A DNA stretch of 64,000 nt from JACPRL01 sp035573715 (GCA_035573715.1 DATLZZ010000002.1:1-64000), one strand, 5' to 3'. Shown: positions 7,906 through 17,124, counted from the stretch's first letter. The notes: generated from the letters alone by a model not told the origin. A program made the numbers and translations.

Positions 7906-8922
7906 ATGGGCAACCGCAAGTGGCTTATTTCGGCGGCCTTGGTATTTGTTTTCTGCTTTGCCCTGCCTCTTGCCTCTCGCGCTCAGGACGGCGAAATCAG
8001 CGGCAACGTGTGGGTGGCGGGGAGCAATCAACCGCCGGAAGGAACAGTCATAACTCTCTCATCCGATGCCGGCGAGATTATCCAGCAGGTGACGCCGCAA
8101 GGCGGCGGGCGCTTTCAGTTTTCCTACTTGCGCCGCGGGGTGTACTACGTCACCGTGCGCGCCCCGGGATACCACGACGGGACGCAACGCGCCGACCTGT
8201 TCACCATCAAGCGTATGAGTTTGTTCTTCACAATGGTCTCGAAGCGGGAGAAGGGTGCCCCGCAGCCGCCGGCGGAAGAGGCGGTGGTGGATGAGCGCCA
8301 GCTCCGCATCCCTGAGAAGGCCCGCAAGGAATTCGAGAGAGGCGCGCGCGACGTCATCGGGGAGCGCCCGAACCCCGAGTCCGGGCTCAAACACCTCCGC
8401 AAGGCGGTGGAGCTCTACCCGGAGTATTACGAAGCCTACTCCCTGATGGGCACCGCCTACATGGACCTGCAGAAGTGGCCCGAAGCCGAAGAAGCGCTCC
8501 GACACAGCCTGAAGCTCAACGACCGCTACGCCGCCAGCTATTTTGCTCTGGGCGCGATGTACAACCGCCAGAGCAAACCGGCCGAAGCCGCCGAGTTGCT
8601 GGAGAAGGGCCTTGAGATTGACGCCAACGGCTGGTCAGGACATCTGGAGCTGGCGCAGAGCTGCCTGAGCCTGAATCAAGTGCAGAAGGCCGAAGACCAC
8701 GCCCGGCGCGCCCACGAGCTGGCGCCCAAGTTCGCGCTCGTGCACGTGGTGCTGGCCAACACGCTGCTGCGCCGCCAGGATTTGAAAGCTGCCCGTCAGG
8801 AATACCAACACTACCTCGACTCAGCGCCGCAGGGCCCGCTGGCCGGCCAGGTGCGCACGGTGATGGATCGGATTGATACGGCGCTGAAGAACGGGCCCGC
8901 GCCCCGCCCGCAGAATCCCTGA
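7906..8922 (+). CDS. Secreted CarboxypepD_reg and TPR protein
   Basis: The 338-residue protein has a signal peptide (residues 1-27, LASRAQ). Residues about 28-110 form a carboxypeptidase-regulatory-like beta domain (GEISGNVWVAGSNQPPEGT, GVYYVTVRAPGYHDG). Residues about 140-320 contain at least four TPRs (YEAYSLMGTAYMDLQKWPEAEEAL, YFALGAMYNRQSKPAEAAELL and so on). The N-terminal module matches the type found on the neighbouring TonB receptor, which suggests an envelope role, but the intervening terminator and new promoter argue against one operon. It ends 3 bases from the convergent gene at 8926. The partner protein is unknown. Confidence 0.8.
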   Translation: MGNRKWLISAALVFVFCFALPLASRAQDGEISGNVWVAGSNQPPEGTVITLSSDAGEIIQQVTPQGGGRFQFSYLRRGVYYVTVRAPGYHDGTQRADLFTIKRMSLFFTMVSKREKGAPQPPAEEAVVDERQLRIPEKARKEFERGARDVIGERPNPESGLKHLRKAVELYPEYYEAYSLMGTAYMDLQKWPEAEEALRHSLKLNDRYAASYFALGAMYNRQSKPAEAAELLEKGLEIDANGWSGHLELAQSCLSLNQVQKAEDHARRAHELAPKFALVHVVLANTLLRRQDLKAARQEYQHYLDSAPQGPLAGQVRTVMDRIDTALKNGPAPRPQNP

Positions 8923-8925
8923 GGG

Positions 8926-9966
8926 CTAGCGCCGCGCCGGAACGATCTCCACCCGGACTTTGAAGCTCCCCTTGTTGTTGTCCAGGTTGTCGTCGTTGAT
9001 GCCGAGGAAGAGCCGCCCCTTGGCGGGCACGGTGGCGTCGAGCTTCGAGCCCACCAGGAATGCGCGGGCGACGCCGCTCTCGCCGATCAATCCCACCAGG
9101 GCGCCGCGGCCGACGTCGTTGACCGGCAGCGCCTTCAGCAGGTCGCCCCACTCGCGCTTGCCGCCGTCGGGTCCGCAGGTCTTCGAGGTGGTGTAGTTGA
9201 TGGTGCCCTCGGCGGTGATGCGCAGCGTGTCGCCTTCGTACAAGTCGATCCCCGTGTCGGTCCAGGCCTTCTCGGACGGTACCGTGAGTTCGTAGCGCTG
9301 TGTTCGCCGCTCGGGCTGGGAGACGACGGGCGGGCTGGTGCCGCCGGCGGGAACAGAAGAAGGCGCCGTGGTGGTCAACTGCGCGATGCGCGCGGTGTAG
9401 GCGCCTTTGGCGCCGGCCAGCGAGCGGACGTTGATTTGCAAGTAGAGTTCACCGTCGCTCGGGGCATTGAACTCTTTGTATTCGCCGATGGGCTCATAGG
9501 TCGGACTGGTGGGGCTGCCCACCATCGCCACCAGCATTCCCAGCGGCGTGCCGGGGAAGGGCCACGACTCGATCTCGCTGCGGCCCGCGGGGCCGCTCGT
9601 GCGGCCGTCGGCGAAGGTCATCTGGCCGCTGGCGGTGATGCGCACGCGGTCGCCCTTGCGCAGGTGAATGCCGGTCGCCACCACTTCCTGGCTGCTGTCC
9701 AGCGTAACGACTTTCTCGCCCGGCGCCGGGGCGCCCGGCGGAGTCACCGCAAACCCGCCGCTGTCGAACTCCACGCTCTCCACGTTGTCGGCGGCGATAA
9801 TCATGCGGTCGCCCGACTCCAGCCGGATATAGAACTCGCCGTTGGCGTATTTCTCCACCTTGCCCTTCAGCGTCTGGCCGTTCTTGCGCTTCAGGGTGTC
9901 GGCCGAAGCCGTCGTCGCCACCAGCAGCACCAACCCCCCCAGCAGAAGTCCCCTTGCTCGCCTCAT
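8926..9966 (-). CDS. Secreted protein with two PA-IL (LecA)-like lectin domains
   Basis: The 346-residue protein starts after AGGAAGCA with a signal peptide (residues 1-22, TTASA-D). Residues 23-75 form a small beta segment (LKRKNGQTLKGKVEKYANG). Residues about 85-200 and 225-345 are tandem domains. The second closely follows the LecA pattern: TDTGIDLYEGDTLRITAEG, KTCGPDGGKREWG, ALVGLIGESG, and near the end GRLFLGINDDNLDNNKGSF. That last segment matches the part of LecA where Asp and Asn residues bind calcium and galactose. The first domain keeps the GDRVRITASGQMTF and PLGMLVAMVG features but is more divergent and lacks the NN pair. Extracytoplasmic sugar binding is inferred, not shown. Confidence 0.75.
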   Translation of the reverse strand: MRRARGLLLGGLVLLVATTASADTLKRKNGQTLKGKVEKYANGEFYIRLESGDRMIIAADNVESVEFDSGGFAVTPPGAPAPGEKVVTLDSSQEVVATGIHLRKGDRVRITASGQMTFADGRTSGPAGRSEIESWPFPGTPLGMLVAMVGSPTSPTYEPIGEYKEFNAPSDGELYLQINVRSLAGAKGAYTARIAQLTTTAPSSVPAGGTSPPVVSQPERRTQRYELTVPSEKAWTDTGIDLYEGDTLRITAEGTINYTTSKTCGPDGGKREWGDLLKALPVNDVGRGALVGLIGESGVARAFLVGSKLDATVPAKGRLFLGINDDNLDNNKGSFKVRVEIVPARR

Positions 9967-10068
9967 TGCTTCCTCCCTCGTCCCTGGACTGGTCTCCCTG
10001 CTTCGACGTGCCTGGAGCGCAGAAGGTTTTCTTTCCCGGAAACAGCCTACTCGTCTGCCGCTTGGGAA

Positions 10069-11145
10069 TCAAGCCGCGGGCTGCGGCGCCGGCATTGGAG
10101 GCGGCGCGGGTGGCGGCGCGGGGTGGAGCCGCTCGGCCAGCGCCGGGTAGCGTCCGCTGAAGAAGTACAGGGTGTAGGACTGGAAGAAAATCGCCGAGGG
10201 CGTGGTGACAAACCCCATCACATAAAGGAGTAGCCCGATCACCCCCAGGCCGGCAATGACTGCGGCGGTGATGGTCGCCACGTTCCAGGTCAGCCCCGCC
10301 GCCGCGGCCGCAAAGCCCACGATGACTCCCGCAATGATGAGCGGGATCAGCAGGAGCAGCAGCGCCGCCACATTCAGAATGGCGAACACAATCGCCGCGG
10401 CCAGCGCCAGCAGAATCTTCATCCCCACGTAGCCGGCGTAGCTCCACTTCTGCGCGGCGAGCATGGGCCGCAGCCGCCGCCAGCCCTCCAGCACCCCGAT
10501 GTTTTCCAGCGCCATGTGCGGCACCACAAAATCCCGCGCAAAGAGCGCAATCAGCGCGCCGGCGATGACGATGCCCACCAGCACGAAGAAGAGAAGAATC
10601 CCGCCGCCGAAGAGCAATGCGAGGTGCTCGCTCGGGTTCTGGAACACGCCGGCGCGCCAGGCGAGATACACCGGCACGCCCACCACCAGCCCCAGCACCA
10701 CCATCATCGTAAGCCCCAGGCAGAGTTGCCAGTAAAAGAAGCTCGTCCCCTGCGTCTGCCAGCGCCGCCAGCCCTCGCCCAGCTCATAGCGGTCGAAGAC
10801 TACGGCGTCGAACAGCAGGAAGCGGAAGACGCTGTGGACGTACATCAACACCAGCGCTAGCCCGACCGCGGCCGCCAGGATTATCGCCACCCACACTAGG
10901 TTCTGCATCAGCCAGTCCCAGGGCTGCGCGGCGGCGAAGTGGGTCACAAAGTCCTTGTTGGATTTCGACGGGGCAGGGATGTTGTAGTTACCGCCGAGGT
11001 TGCCGCCGCTGCCCAGCTCGCCGCTCAGCAGCGTGATGATGGCCAGCCGCGCCCACTTGCGGAAGCGGAAGGGTTGGAAGAGAAGCTGTTTGGTGGTCTC
11101 GAACGCCGGCGAAACCGCTTCGACCGCGTTGAGCACCTGCGCCAT
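10069..11145 (-). CDS. Multi-pass membrane protein of unknown function
   Basis: The 358-residue protein has about six to seven hydrophobic helices (for example near residues 95-115, 140-165, 185-215, 250-280 and 285-320) and a Pro/Ala-rich tail (PAPPPAPPPMPAPQPAA). The N-terminus (FRFRKWARLAIITLLSG) resembles the start of the large integral-membrane family annotated as glycerophosphodiester phosphodiesterase membrane domain or DUF7544-like. No catalytic motif is seen. The start at 11145 has no Shine-Dalgarno, but a TAGAGT hexamer lies 7 bases upstream, so it may be translated from a leaderless message. It is transcribed toward the lectin-like gene, with a 102-base gap between them. Confidence 0.7.
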   Translation of the reverse strand: MAQVLNAVEAVSPAFETTKQLLFQPFRFRKWARLAIITLLSGELGSGGNLGGNYNIPAPSKSNKDFVTHFAAAQPWDWLMQNLVWVAIILAAAVGLALVLMYVHSVFRFLLFDAVVFDRYELGEGWRRWQTQGTSFFYWQLCLGLTMMVVLGLVVGVPVYLAWRAGVFQNPSEHLALLFGGGILLFFVLVGIVIAGALIALFARDFVVPHMALENIGVLEGWRRLRPMLAAQKWSYAGYVGMKILLALAAAIVFAILNVAALLLLLIPLIIAGVIVGFAAAAAGLTWNVATITAAVIAGLGVIGLLLYVMGFVTTPSAIFFQSYTLYFFSGRYPALAERLHPAPPPAPPPMPAPQPAA

Positions 11146-11235
11146 GGGTCGAACTCTACCGCCAAGTCTTCAGCGGCGCAAGCTCGGCGCCGCTACCTTC
11201 GCATCCTCAGGTTGGAAGAATCGAGAGAAGGTTGG

Positions 11236-11309
11236 GGTGAGCGACGGGATTCGAACCCGCGACCCTTGGATCCACAATCCAATGCTCTACCGGCTGAGCT
11301 ACGCTCACC
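11236..11309 (-). tRNA. tRNA-His (anticodon GTG)
   Basis: The cloverleaf on the complement strand has the extra 5' G (-1) opposite C73 typical of tRNA-His, acceptor GTGAGCG/CGCTCAC, anticodon loop TTGTGGA and T-arm GCGGG-TTCGAAT-CCCGT. The CCA is encoded at 11235-11233. Confidence 0.96.
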
Positions 11310-11323
11310 ACGCCACTTGCAGC

Positions 11324-11352
11324 ATTATTTCGCAGGCTCCACAGCCTGTCAA
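11324..11352 (-). promoter_or_regulatory. Promoter for tRNA-His
   Basis: On the complement strand TTGACA (11352-11347), 17 bases and AATAAT (11329-11324) lie 15 bases upstream of the tRNA. Confidence 0.7.
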
Positions 11353-11399
11353 TCAGCCCGGCCAGTTTCGAGTGGCCAGTTAGCGGTTGCCGGGCTCTC

Positions 11400-11475
11400 A
11401 GGCAATGCCCCTCCCATGCGTTCCAACGCGTTCTGAACGCATAACGCATCGGGGGCGGGCCCCACCCCTGCCTAG
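11400..11475. repeat. Intergenic repeat family 2, copy A
   Basis: CCCCTCCCATGCGTTCC followed by imperfect inverted copies of AACGCGTT/GAACGCAT resembles the stretch at 63105-63180. The remainder of the 304-base gap 11310-11613 holds the tRNA-His promoter and no convincing gene. Confidence 0.4.
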
Positions 11476-11613
11476 AGGGAGCCGCAAAAACAGACACAGT
11501 CCCATTTTGAAACACCCTCTTGCCGGCGGCTCGGATAACACCAGCCTAATGAATAAGTTACGGTTCAGGTAGATGGCGTGTGAGTTGCACCCTTCTGGAC
11601 GAGGCGAACCAAC

Positions 11614-13023
11614 GTGCCGACTGCTCAACTCTACCTGCTGGAGATGGCGTGCTGGGGGTTGATGGGTGGCATTCTCATCATGATGGCCCTGTTGGTCGGC
11701 CGGCGCTGGTTCCGCCAGCGTTATTTTCGCCGCCTGGACATTTGGCGGCAGGAGTTGGAAGCGTCCTGGGGCCGTTGGCTGCGCGCCGACCTTCCCGATG
11801 TCTGCTGGCGAACCGAAAGACACCGCCGGGTGCTGCTGGCCGAAAGAGCAGCTTCGGTCATCGAGCAGCCAGGCGGCTTCTGCGAGGCGAGCCGGCACTG
11901 CACCTTCCTTCCCGCCGAAGTTGCCCTGGCCTGCGGCGACCGCGGGCAGCCCTGTGCCGCACCCGCCTATGTCCGCAGGCGCGTCGAGGAGTGGGGCTTG
12001 GTGAGGCAACAGATGGAGGCCGTGCGCGCCGCCGAAGGGCTGGAACGCGCCCGCGAAATAATCCTCCTGGGACGCTTGCGCTCACCGCTCTGCCTGCCGC
12101 TGCTGCGCGAGTTGCGCGACGACCCCGATCCCGATGTTCGGCTGGCGGCCGTGCGCGCGCTGGGTCTGCTGGGAACCCCCGAAGCAGTCGCGCCGTTATT
12201 GGAGTTGCTCGAGCGGGCGGAGATGACCGTTTCCATCCCGTCCTGGCAGCGCGCCCTCATCAGTTGCTGCCAGAACCATCCCGCCCTGTTACTGCCGGCC
12301 CTGGATCGTCTGTCCGGGACGCCGCGCACGTTGCTGATGCGCGTGGTGGCCGAGGTCGCCTCGCCCGCCATCCTCCCCAATCTGCTTGAACTGGCCGAAG
12401 ACCCCGACCCGCAGATTCGCGCCCATGTCGCCCGGGCCTTGGGGCGGCTGGAGGGAGAAGAAGTACGGGGCTGCTTGCAGCGCCTGCTGCACGATCGCAT
12501 CTGGTTTGTGCGCGTCCGCGCCGCCCGCGCGCTCGGAGTTCATGGCGGCTGGAAGGCGGCCGACCTCCTGTTGGACGCGCTCAACGATACTGGCCCCGAC
12601 GTCCGCCACGCCGCCGGCGAAAGCCTGGCGGCGGCGCCGCTGCCTCTGGACGAACTGTTCGAGAAAGCCCGTCACCGCCTCACTCCGATTGGCTGGGGCG
12701 TGTTGCTGGGCGAGCTCGGGCGTCGCGGGCTGTTCTGGACGCTGGCCGAGCAACTGGTCAGCCCCGCGCCCGCGGTGCGCGCTCTGGCGGAGCAATGGTT
12801 GCGGGCCGCGCTGGAGAACGGTGCTCGCAAGACTCTGCTGGATGCGCTCTTCCATCCCGAAGGGCCGGTGGCCGACGCCATGGCGGAGCTGCTGGTGCAG
12901 CACGGCGACGCCTCCCTGCTGCCTTGGTTGGAGGAGCTGCGCGCGCGGGCCGCTGAAGAGCCGGGCGGACTCCACCGGCTGCAACGGCTCGAGCAGCGCC
13001 TGACGGTTTCTGCGAGTCCCTGA
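11614..13023 (+). CDS. Membrane-anchored HEAT-repeat protein
   Basis: The GTG at 11614 follows GAGGCGA. The 469-residue product has one N-terminal transmembrane helix (about residues 8-29, MACWGLMGGILIMMALLVG) and then a basic stretch. From about residue 125 to the end it is built of HEAT/armadillo-type helices: SPLCLPLLRELRDDPDPDVR, LAAVRALGLLGTPEAVAPLL, DPQIRAHVARALGRLEGEEV, VRVRAARALGVHGG, PDVRHAAGESLA. Such scaffolds bind other proteins. The stop codon is one base from the next ATG, so it is almost surely co-translated with the GT2 glycosyltransferase and may position or regulate that enzyme; this is inference from context. Confidence 0.8.
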   Translation: MPTAQLYLLEMACWGLMGGILIMMALLVGRRWFRQRYFRRLDIWRQELEASWGRWLRADLPDVCWRTERHRRVLLAERAASVIEQPGGFCEASRHCTFLPAEVALACGDRGQPCAAPAYVRRRVEEWGLVRQQMEAVRAAEGLERAREIILLGRLRSPLCLPLLRELRDDPDPDVRLAAVRALGLLGTPEAVAPLLELLERAEMTVSIPSWQRALISCCQNHPALLLPALDRLSGTPRTLLMRVVAEVASPAILPNLLELAEDPDPQIRAHVARALGRLEGEEVRGCLQRLLHDRIWFVRVRAARALGVHGGWKAADLLLDALNDTGPDVRHAAGESLAAAPLPLDELFEKARHRLTPIGWGVLLGELGRRGLFWTLAEQLVSPAPAVRALAEQWLRAALENGARKTLLDALFHPEGPVADAMAELLVQHGDASLLPWLEELRARAAEEPGGLHRLQRLEQRLTVSASP

Positions 13024-13024
13024 C

Positions 13025-14443
13025 ATGAGCGTGCTGGTCTGGATTGATTCGTTCCTGCTCTACTACTACGCCGTTCTCTGTGTCATCTACCTGGCCTTGT
13101 TCGCTCTGGCGCTGCTGGATAGTCTTCGTCATCAGCAGTGGATTCACACCTTGCCGCTCGACCGCTTGGCCACCTCGCCCCTCGCCCCGCCGGTGAGCGT
13201 TCTGGTTCCGGCGCGCAACGAAGCCGCCGGCATCGTGCAATCGGTTGAGTCGCTGCTGGGCTTGAAGTATCCCGACTTCGAAGTCGTCGTCATCAACGAC
13301 GGCAGCAGCGACGCCACGCTCAAACGCTTGCAGGAAGCCTTTGGGCTCATCCGCATTGATTTCAGTTATCACGCGCGCATTCCCACCGCGCGCGTCCGCG
13401 ACGTCTTCGCCAGCCCGACGCATCCGCGCCTGCTGGTGTGCGACAAGCTGCCGGGTGGCAAAGCCGACGCCCTCAACGCCGGGTTGAACCTCGCCCGCGG
13501 CGCTTACTTCTGCACCGTGGACGCTGATGCTGTGCTCGACCGCGACGCTCTGCTGCGCGTGATGCTGCCCGTCTACAACGATCGCACCGTCGTCGCCAGT
13601 GGCGGCGTCGTCCGGCTGGCCAACGGCAGCGTGTTTGCCAACGGGCGCTTGCAGGAAGCCCGCCTGCCGCGCTCGCCGCTGGAGCTTCTCCAGGTGGTCG
13701 AGTACCTCCGCGCCTTTCTCTGGGGCCGCCAGGGGTGGAGCGCGCTCGGCGGGCTGCTCATCATCTCCGGTGCGTTCGGAATTTTCCGGCGCGAGCTGGT
13801 GCTGGAAATCGGCGGCTTCCGCACTCGCACCGTGGGCGAAGATATGGACCTGGTGGTGCGGCTGCACCGGCGGCTGCGCCAGCGCGGCAAGCCCTATGTG
13901 GTGCGCTTTGTCCCCGACCCCATCTGCTGGACGGAGGCGCCTGCGTCGCTGCGTCAACTCAGCTGCCAGCGCCGCCGCTGGCAGCAAGGCCTCGGCCAGT
14001 CGCTCTGGCACAGCCGCGATCTGCTGTTTTCCCGCCGCGGCGGCCGCATCGGCTGGTTCATCTTTCCCTACCAGATTGTCTTTGAATTTTTCGGGCCGTT
14101 GATTGAAACTCTCGGGCTGATTTCCGTCGCTGCCAGCGCCGCGCTCGGCCTGCTCAACCAGGAATACTTCTTCCGGCTGTTTCTTTTCGCCTACTTGTTC
14201 GGGACCTTCATCTCTATGGCGGCGGTCTACCTCGAAGACCTGAGTTACCACCGCTACCGGCGCGCCAGCGAAGTCGCCCGGCTGCTGCTGATCAGCCTGT
14301 TCGATTATTTCCCCTATCGCTTGCTCATCAATCTCTTTCGCATTCAGGGGATGTTTGATTTCTTCCGGCAGCGCGCCAGATGGGGAGAGCTGGCGCGCCG
14401 CGGCTTCACCGAGCCACAGGGCGCGCCGGCGCACCCCGCCTAG
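13025..14443 (+). CDS. Family 2 membrane glycosyltransferase (BcsA/PgaC-like)
   Basis: The 472-residue protein has an N-terminal helix (residues 8-32), a GT-A catalytic domain and three to four C-terminal helices (about 345-440). Motifs in order: VSVLVPARNEAAGI, VVINDGSSDATL (first Asp), GGKADALNAGL, TVDADAVLDRDAL (DxD), GEDMDLVVRLHRR (ED catalytic base region) and CQRRRWQQGLGQSL (Q/RxxRW). These define processive or polyisoprenoid-type GT2 enzymes that use a nucleotide sugar and push product across the membrane. The product, an exopolysaccharide or glycolipid, cannot be told. It follows the HEAT gene by one base. The end overlaps the convergent gene by 4 bases. Confidence 0.9.
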   Translation: MSVLVWIDSFLLYYYAVLCVIYLALFALALLDSLRHQQWIHTLPLDRLATSPLAPPVSVLVPARNEAAGIVQSVESLLGLKYPDFEVVVINDGSSDATLKRLQEAFGLIRIDFSYHARIPTARVRDVFASPTHPRLLVCDKLPGGKADALNAGLNLARGAYFCTVDADAVLDRDALLRVMLPVYNDRTVVASGGVVRLANGSVFANGRLQEARLPRSPLELLQVVEYLRAFLWGRQGWSALGGLLIISGAFGIFRRELVLEIGGFRTRTVGEDMDLVVRLHRRLRQRGKPYVVRFVPDPICWTEAPASLRQLSCQRRRWQQGLGQSLWHSRDLLFSRRGGRIGWFIFPYQIVFEFFGPLIETLGLISVAASAALGLLNQEYFFRLFLFAYLFGTFISMAAVYLEDLSYHRYRRASEVARLLLISLFDYFPYRLLINLFRIQGMFDFFRQRARWGELARRGFTEPQGAPAHPA

Positions 14444-15297
14444 GACAATTCCGAGCCAGGGCCGGCCAGCCGCCCTCGGGCCGTCACCGCCCAGGGGCTG
14501 GTGGGGTCGAGTTGCAGGTAGCGCTTCCAGTGGCGGCGAGCTTCGGCCCAGGCGCCGAGTTTTTCGGCCACCAGCGCCAGGTTGTAGTGGGCGTCGGCGT
14601 AATCGGGCTGGAGACGTACCGCCTGCCGCAACTCCTCGCGGGCCGCGCCGACCTGGCCGAGCTCGTCCAGCACGCTGCCCAGATTGAAGCGCGCCAGCGC
14701 GTTCGCGGGCTCGAGCGCCAGCGCGCGCCGGTAGCACTTTACTGCCTCTTCGGGCTCCTCCTCTTCGTAGAGCAGCGTGCCCAGGTTGATCTGCGCCTCC
14801 ACCCAGTCAGGGCGCTTCTTCAGCACTTGCCGGTAGGCCTCGATGGCCTCGCGGCGCCGCGCCGGATCGCCTTCGCAGTTGAGCGCCACTGCGAACCACT
14901 CCTCGGCGGTGCGCTCCGGCATCACGCGCACTTTTTCGCCGAGGGTGCGCGTTTCAAAATTGAGGACGAATTGTCCGGAGAGCGGCTCCAGCTGCGCGCC
15001 CTGGTGCTCGACCACCAGTCGGCGGCCGTCGGAGACGATGCGCAGCTCGTTGAGCGGCTGTGTAACGTTGCCGAGCTGCTGGCGCAGCGCTTCCAGTGCC
15101 TGGCGCAGGCGCCGCGCCGGCACGCGATTCTCCGTGAGTTGCTTGATGGTGCGCAGCGTGATGAGGTCGCTGAAGCGGTAAACTTTTTCCTGCCAGACCG
15201 TGCGCGGCTCGACCAGCCGCAGCCGTTCCCAATGGGCCAATTGTCGGGGTTTCAACTCCAGGATGCGCAGCACTTCACGGCGCGTGAACTGCTCCAT
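14440..15297 (-). CDS. MerR-type DNA-binding protein fused to TPRs
   Basis: From the ATG at 15297 the 285-residue product begins MEQFTRREVLRILELKPRQL, a MerR winged-helix start (residues 1-75: HWERLRLVEP, YRFSDLITLRTIKQL). A middle region (about 75-155, QLEPLSGQFVLNFETR) is followed by four TPRs (residues 155-275: AEEWFAVALNCEG, AQINLGTLLYEEEEPEEAVKCYRRAL, ARFNLGSVLDELGQVGAAREEL, AHYNLALVAEKLGAWAEARRHW). A GTG at 15321 is an alternative start. MerR regulators usually end in a coiled coil and effector domain; TPRs instead imply protein-protein control. It diverges from the sensor kinase gene at 15454, a possible target. Confidence 0.8.
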   Translation of the reverse strand: MEQFTRREVLRILELKPRQLAHWERLRLVEPRTVWQEKVYRFSDLITLRTIKQLTENRVPARRLRQALEALRQQLGNVTQPLNELRIVSDGRRLVVEHQGAQLEPLSGQFVLNFETRTLGEKVRVMPERTAEEWFAVALNCEGDPARRREAIEAYRQVLKKRPDWVEAQINLGTLLYEEEEPEEAVKCYRRALALEPANALARFNLGSVLDELGQVGAAREELRQAVRLQPDYADAHYNLALVAEKLGAWAEARRHWKRYLQLDPTSPWAVTARGRLAGPGSELS

Positions 15298-15380
15298 CGG
15301 CGGCCCGCTACCCTCGACCACGTCCTACTATCCCGCGCCGCATCTTAGCCGACAGCCGCGCCTGAATCAACCGCGAAAAA

Positions 15381-15409
15381 TTGACACCCCTTCGCGGCTC
15401 TCCTACAAT
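15381..15409 (+). promoter_or_regulatory. Promoter of the NarL-type sensor kinase operon
   Basis: TTGACA (15381-15386), a 17-base spacer and TACAAT (15404-15409) form a near-consensus promoter. The expected start near 15416 gives a leader of about 38 bases before the ATG at 15454. Confidence 0.8.
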
Positions 15410-15453
15410 ACCCGCGCATTGTCCGACCACGGCTCCATGCCTTTCGTCCCCCG

Positions 15454-17124
15454 ATGAAGCCCGCCACCCAATCGCTCGAGCACCTGAAAGCCCGCGCCCG
15501 GTTGGTGCTGGCCGCAACGCTGGGCGTGGCGCTGCTGCTGGCGCCGCCGCGGGGCTCAGCGGCGTTGCCGCTGGTGGCGTTTTTCTTCGTCGTTTACTTC
15601 CTCTACAGCGCGGTGGCGCTGCTCTATCCGCGCTGGCTGGCGACGCTGCAAGGCCAGATCGCCTCCTGGGCAGGCGATGTCGCGGCCCTGGCCGTGGTGC
15701 TGTTGTTTGCGCCCACGCATCCGGCGCCGTTCATTCTTTTCTTCGTCTATTTCGCTCTGGTCGCCGGTCTGTGGTGGAGCTGGGGCGCCGCCGCCCTTCT
15801 CAGCCTGCTGGTGAGCGCCGGCTATCTCTGGGTTTCCTGGGGCGAAGGAGGAATGGAAGCGCTGTGGTGGGAAGGTTGGGCGACAGTGGGCGGGTTGCTG
15901 GTCGCCGGCATCGTTGTCGGCGTGGTGGCTGAGCGCGAGCGACGCAACCTGGGGCGGCTGGCGCTGGTCGAGGGCTTTGCGCGCCTACTCAGCCTCGACA
16001 CGCGCTGGCCGGAGCTCTGGCAGCGCTGGCTCGATGCTCTCTGCCGCCGCTACGCGGCGCGTCGCGCCCTGCTCGCCTATCACGACCCGGAAACCGACCG
16101 CGTGCTCCTCTGGGACTTGCGGCTCGACGCCAGGAACCCGCACTGTGAGGAAGCCGACCGGCCGCCGCGCGATGCCCGCGTCTTTTTACTCGAGGCCGAG
16201 CCGCTGAGTCTGCTTGGGCAGAATCTGCGCTCGGCGCCGCGCTGGCATCTGCGCCGGGAGTTGACTTCGACCGTAGTGGAGAAGCCCTTCAGCCTGCCGG
16301 AGCGTTTTGCCGCCGAGTTCGCTCCACACTCCTTGTTGAGCGTACCAGTTCTGGTCGGTTCGGCTTGGCGCGGGCGGTTGTTCCTGCTCGACGCCGCCCG
16401 CATCGAGCTCGACCAGCTCGAGGACCTTCAGCAGCTTCTCGACGGCCTCAGCCCGGTGCTGGCCAACCTGCTGGCGGTACGCAGCCTGCTGGTTCTGGTG
16501 GTCGACCGCGAACGCGAGCGCATCAGCCGCGACCTCCACGACGGCGTGGCGCAAACCCTGGCCAGCCTGGAGATGCAGTTGAGCGTTTTGGGGCGGGTGG
16601 CGGCCACCGACCCGGCGCGGGGCGTAGAAGGGGTCGAGCGGCTGCAGCGTATCGTCAAGCAGGAGCAGGACGAGCTCCGGCGCTTCGTGCGCACGCTCAA
16701 GCCGGTGCGGGTGCCGGCCTCGGAGCTCAACCGCTGGCTGCTGGCTCACTGCATGCAGTTTCGCCAGGAAACCGGGATTGACGTCGACCTGATGGCCGAC
16801 CCGGTGGAAGAAAAGCTCCCCGAAGGGGTTTGTCGCGAAGTGTTTCTCATTGTGCGGGAAGCGTTGCATAATGTGCGGAAGCATGCCGGCGCTCGACACG
16901 TGCTGGTCCGGCTGCGGCTGGAGGAGGAGCAGTTGCGCCTGGTGGTGGACGACGACGGACGCGGGTTTCCGTTTGCTGGCACCTACTCGCAGCGGGCGCT
17001 GGAAGAGCAGGGGTTGATGCCGGTTTCCATCGGCGAGCACGTGCGCGCTCTGGGCGGTGCCGTTACCATCGACTCCACGCCCGGCAACGGCGCTACTCTG
17101 CGCGTGGATATTCCTTTGAGCTGA
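15454..17124 (+). CDS. Sensor histidine kinase, HisKA_3 (NarX/DegS type)
   Basis: The 556-residue protein has four to five membrane helices in residues 15-160, a GAF-like sensor region (about 175-345), then the HisKA_3 phosphoacceptor motif RERISRDLHDGVAQTLASLE (His near residue 361). An HATPase_c domain follows (REALHNVRKHAGARHVLVRL, then VVDDDGRGF and GNGATLRVDIPLS). It would autophosphorylate in response to a membrane or cytosolic signal and pass phosphate to the regulator encoded 6 bases downstream. The signal is unknown. No Shine-Dalgarno is seen before the ATG; the start is supported by the upstream promoter and the following membrane segment. Confidence 0.9.
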   Translation: MKPATQSLEHLKARARLVLAATLGVALLLAPPRGSAALPLVAFFFVVYFLYSAVALLYPRWLATLQGQIASWAGDVAALAVVLLFAPTHPAPFILFFVYFALVAGLWWSWGAAALLSLLVSAGYLWVSWGEGGMEALWWEGWATVGGLLVAGIVVGVVAERERRNLGRLALVEGFARLLSLDTRWPELWQRWLDALCRRYAARRALLAYHDPETDRVLLWDLRLDARNPHCEEADRPPRDARVFLLEAEPLSLLGQNLRSAPRWHLRRELTSTVVEKPFSLPERFAAEFAPHSLLSVPVLVGSAWRGRLFLLDAARIELDQLEDLQQLLDGLSPVLANLLAVRSLLVLVVDRERERISRDLHDGVAQTLASLEMQLSVLGRVAATDPARGVEGVERLQRIVKQEQDELRRFVRTLKPVRVPASELNRWLLAHCMQFRQETGIDVDLMADPVEEKLPEGVCREVFLIVREALHNVRKHAGARHVLVRLRLEEEQLRLVVDDDGRGFPFAGTYSQRALEEQGLMPVSIGEHVRALGGAVTIDSTPGNGATLRVDIPLS

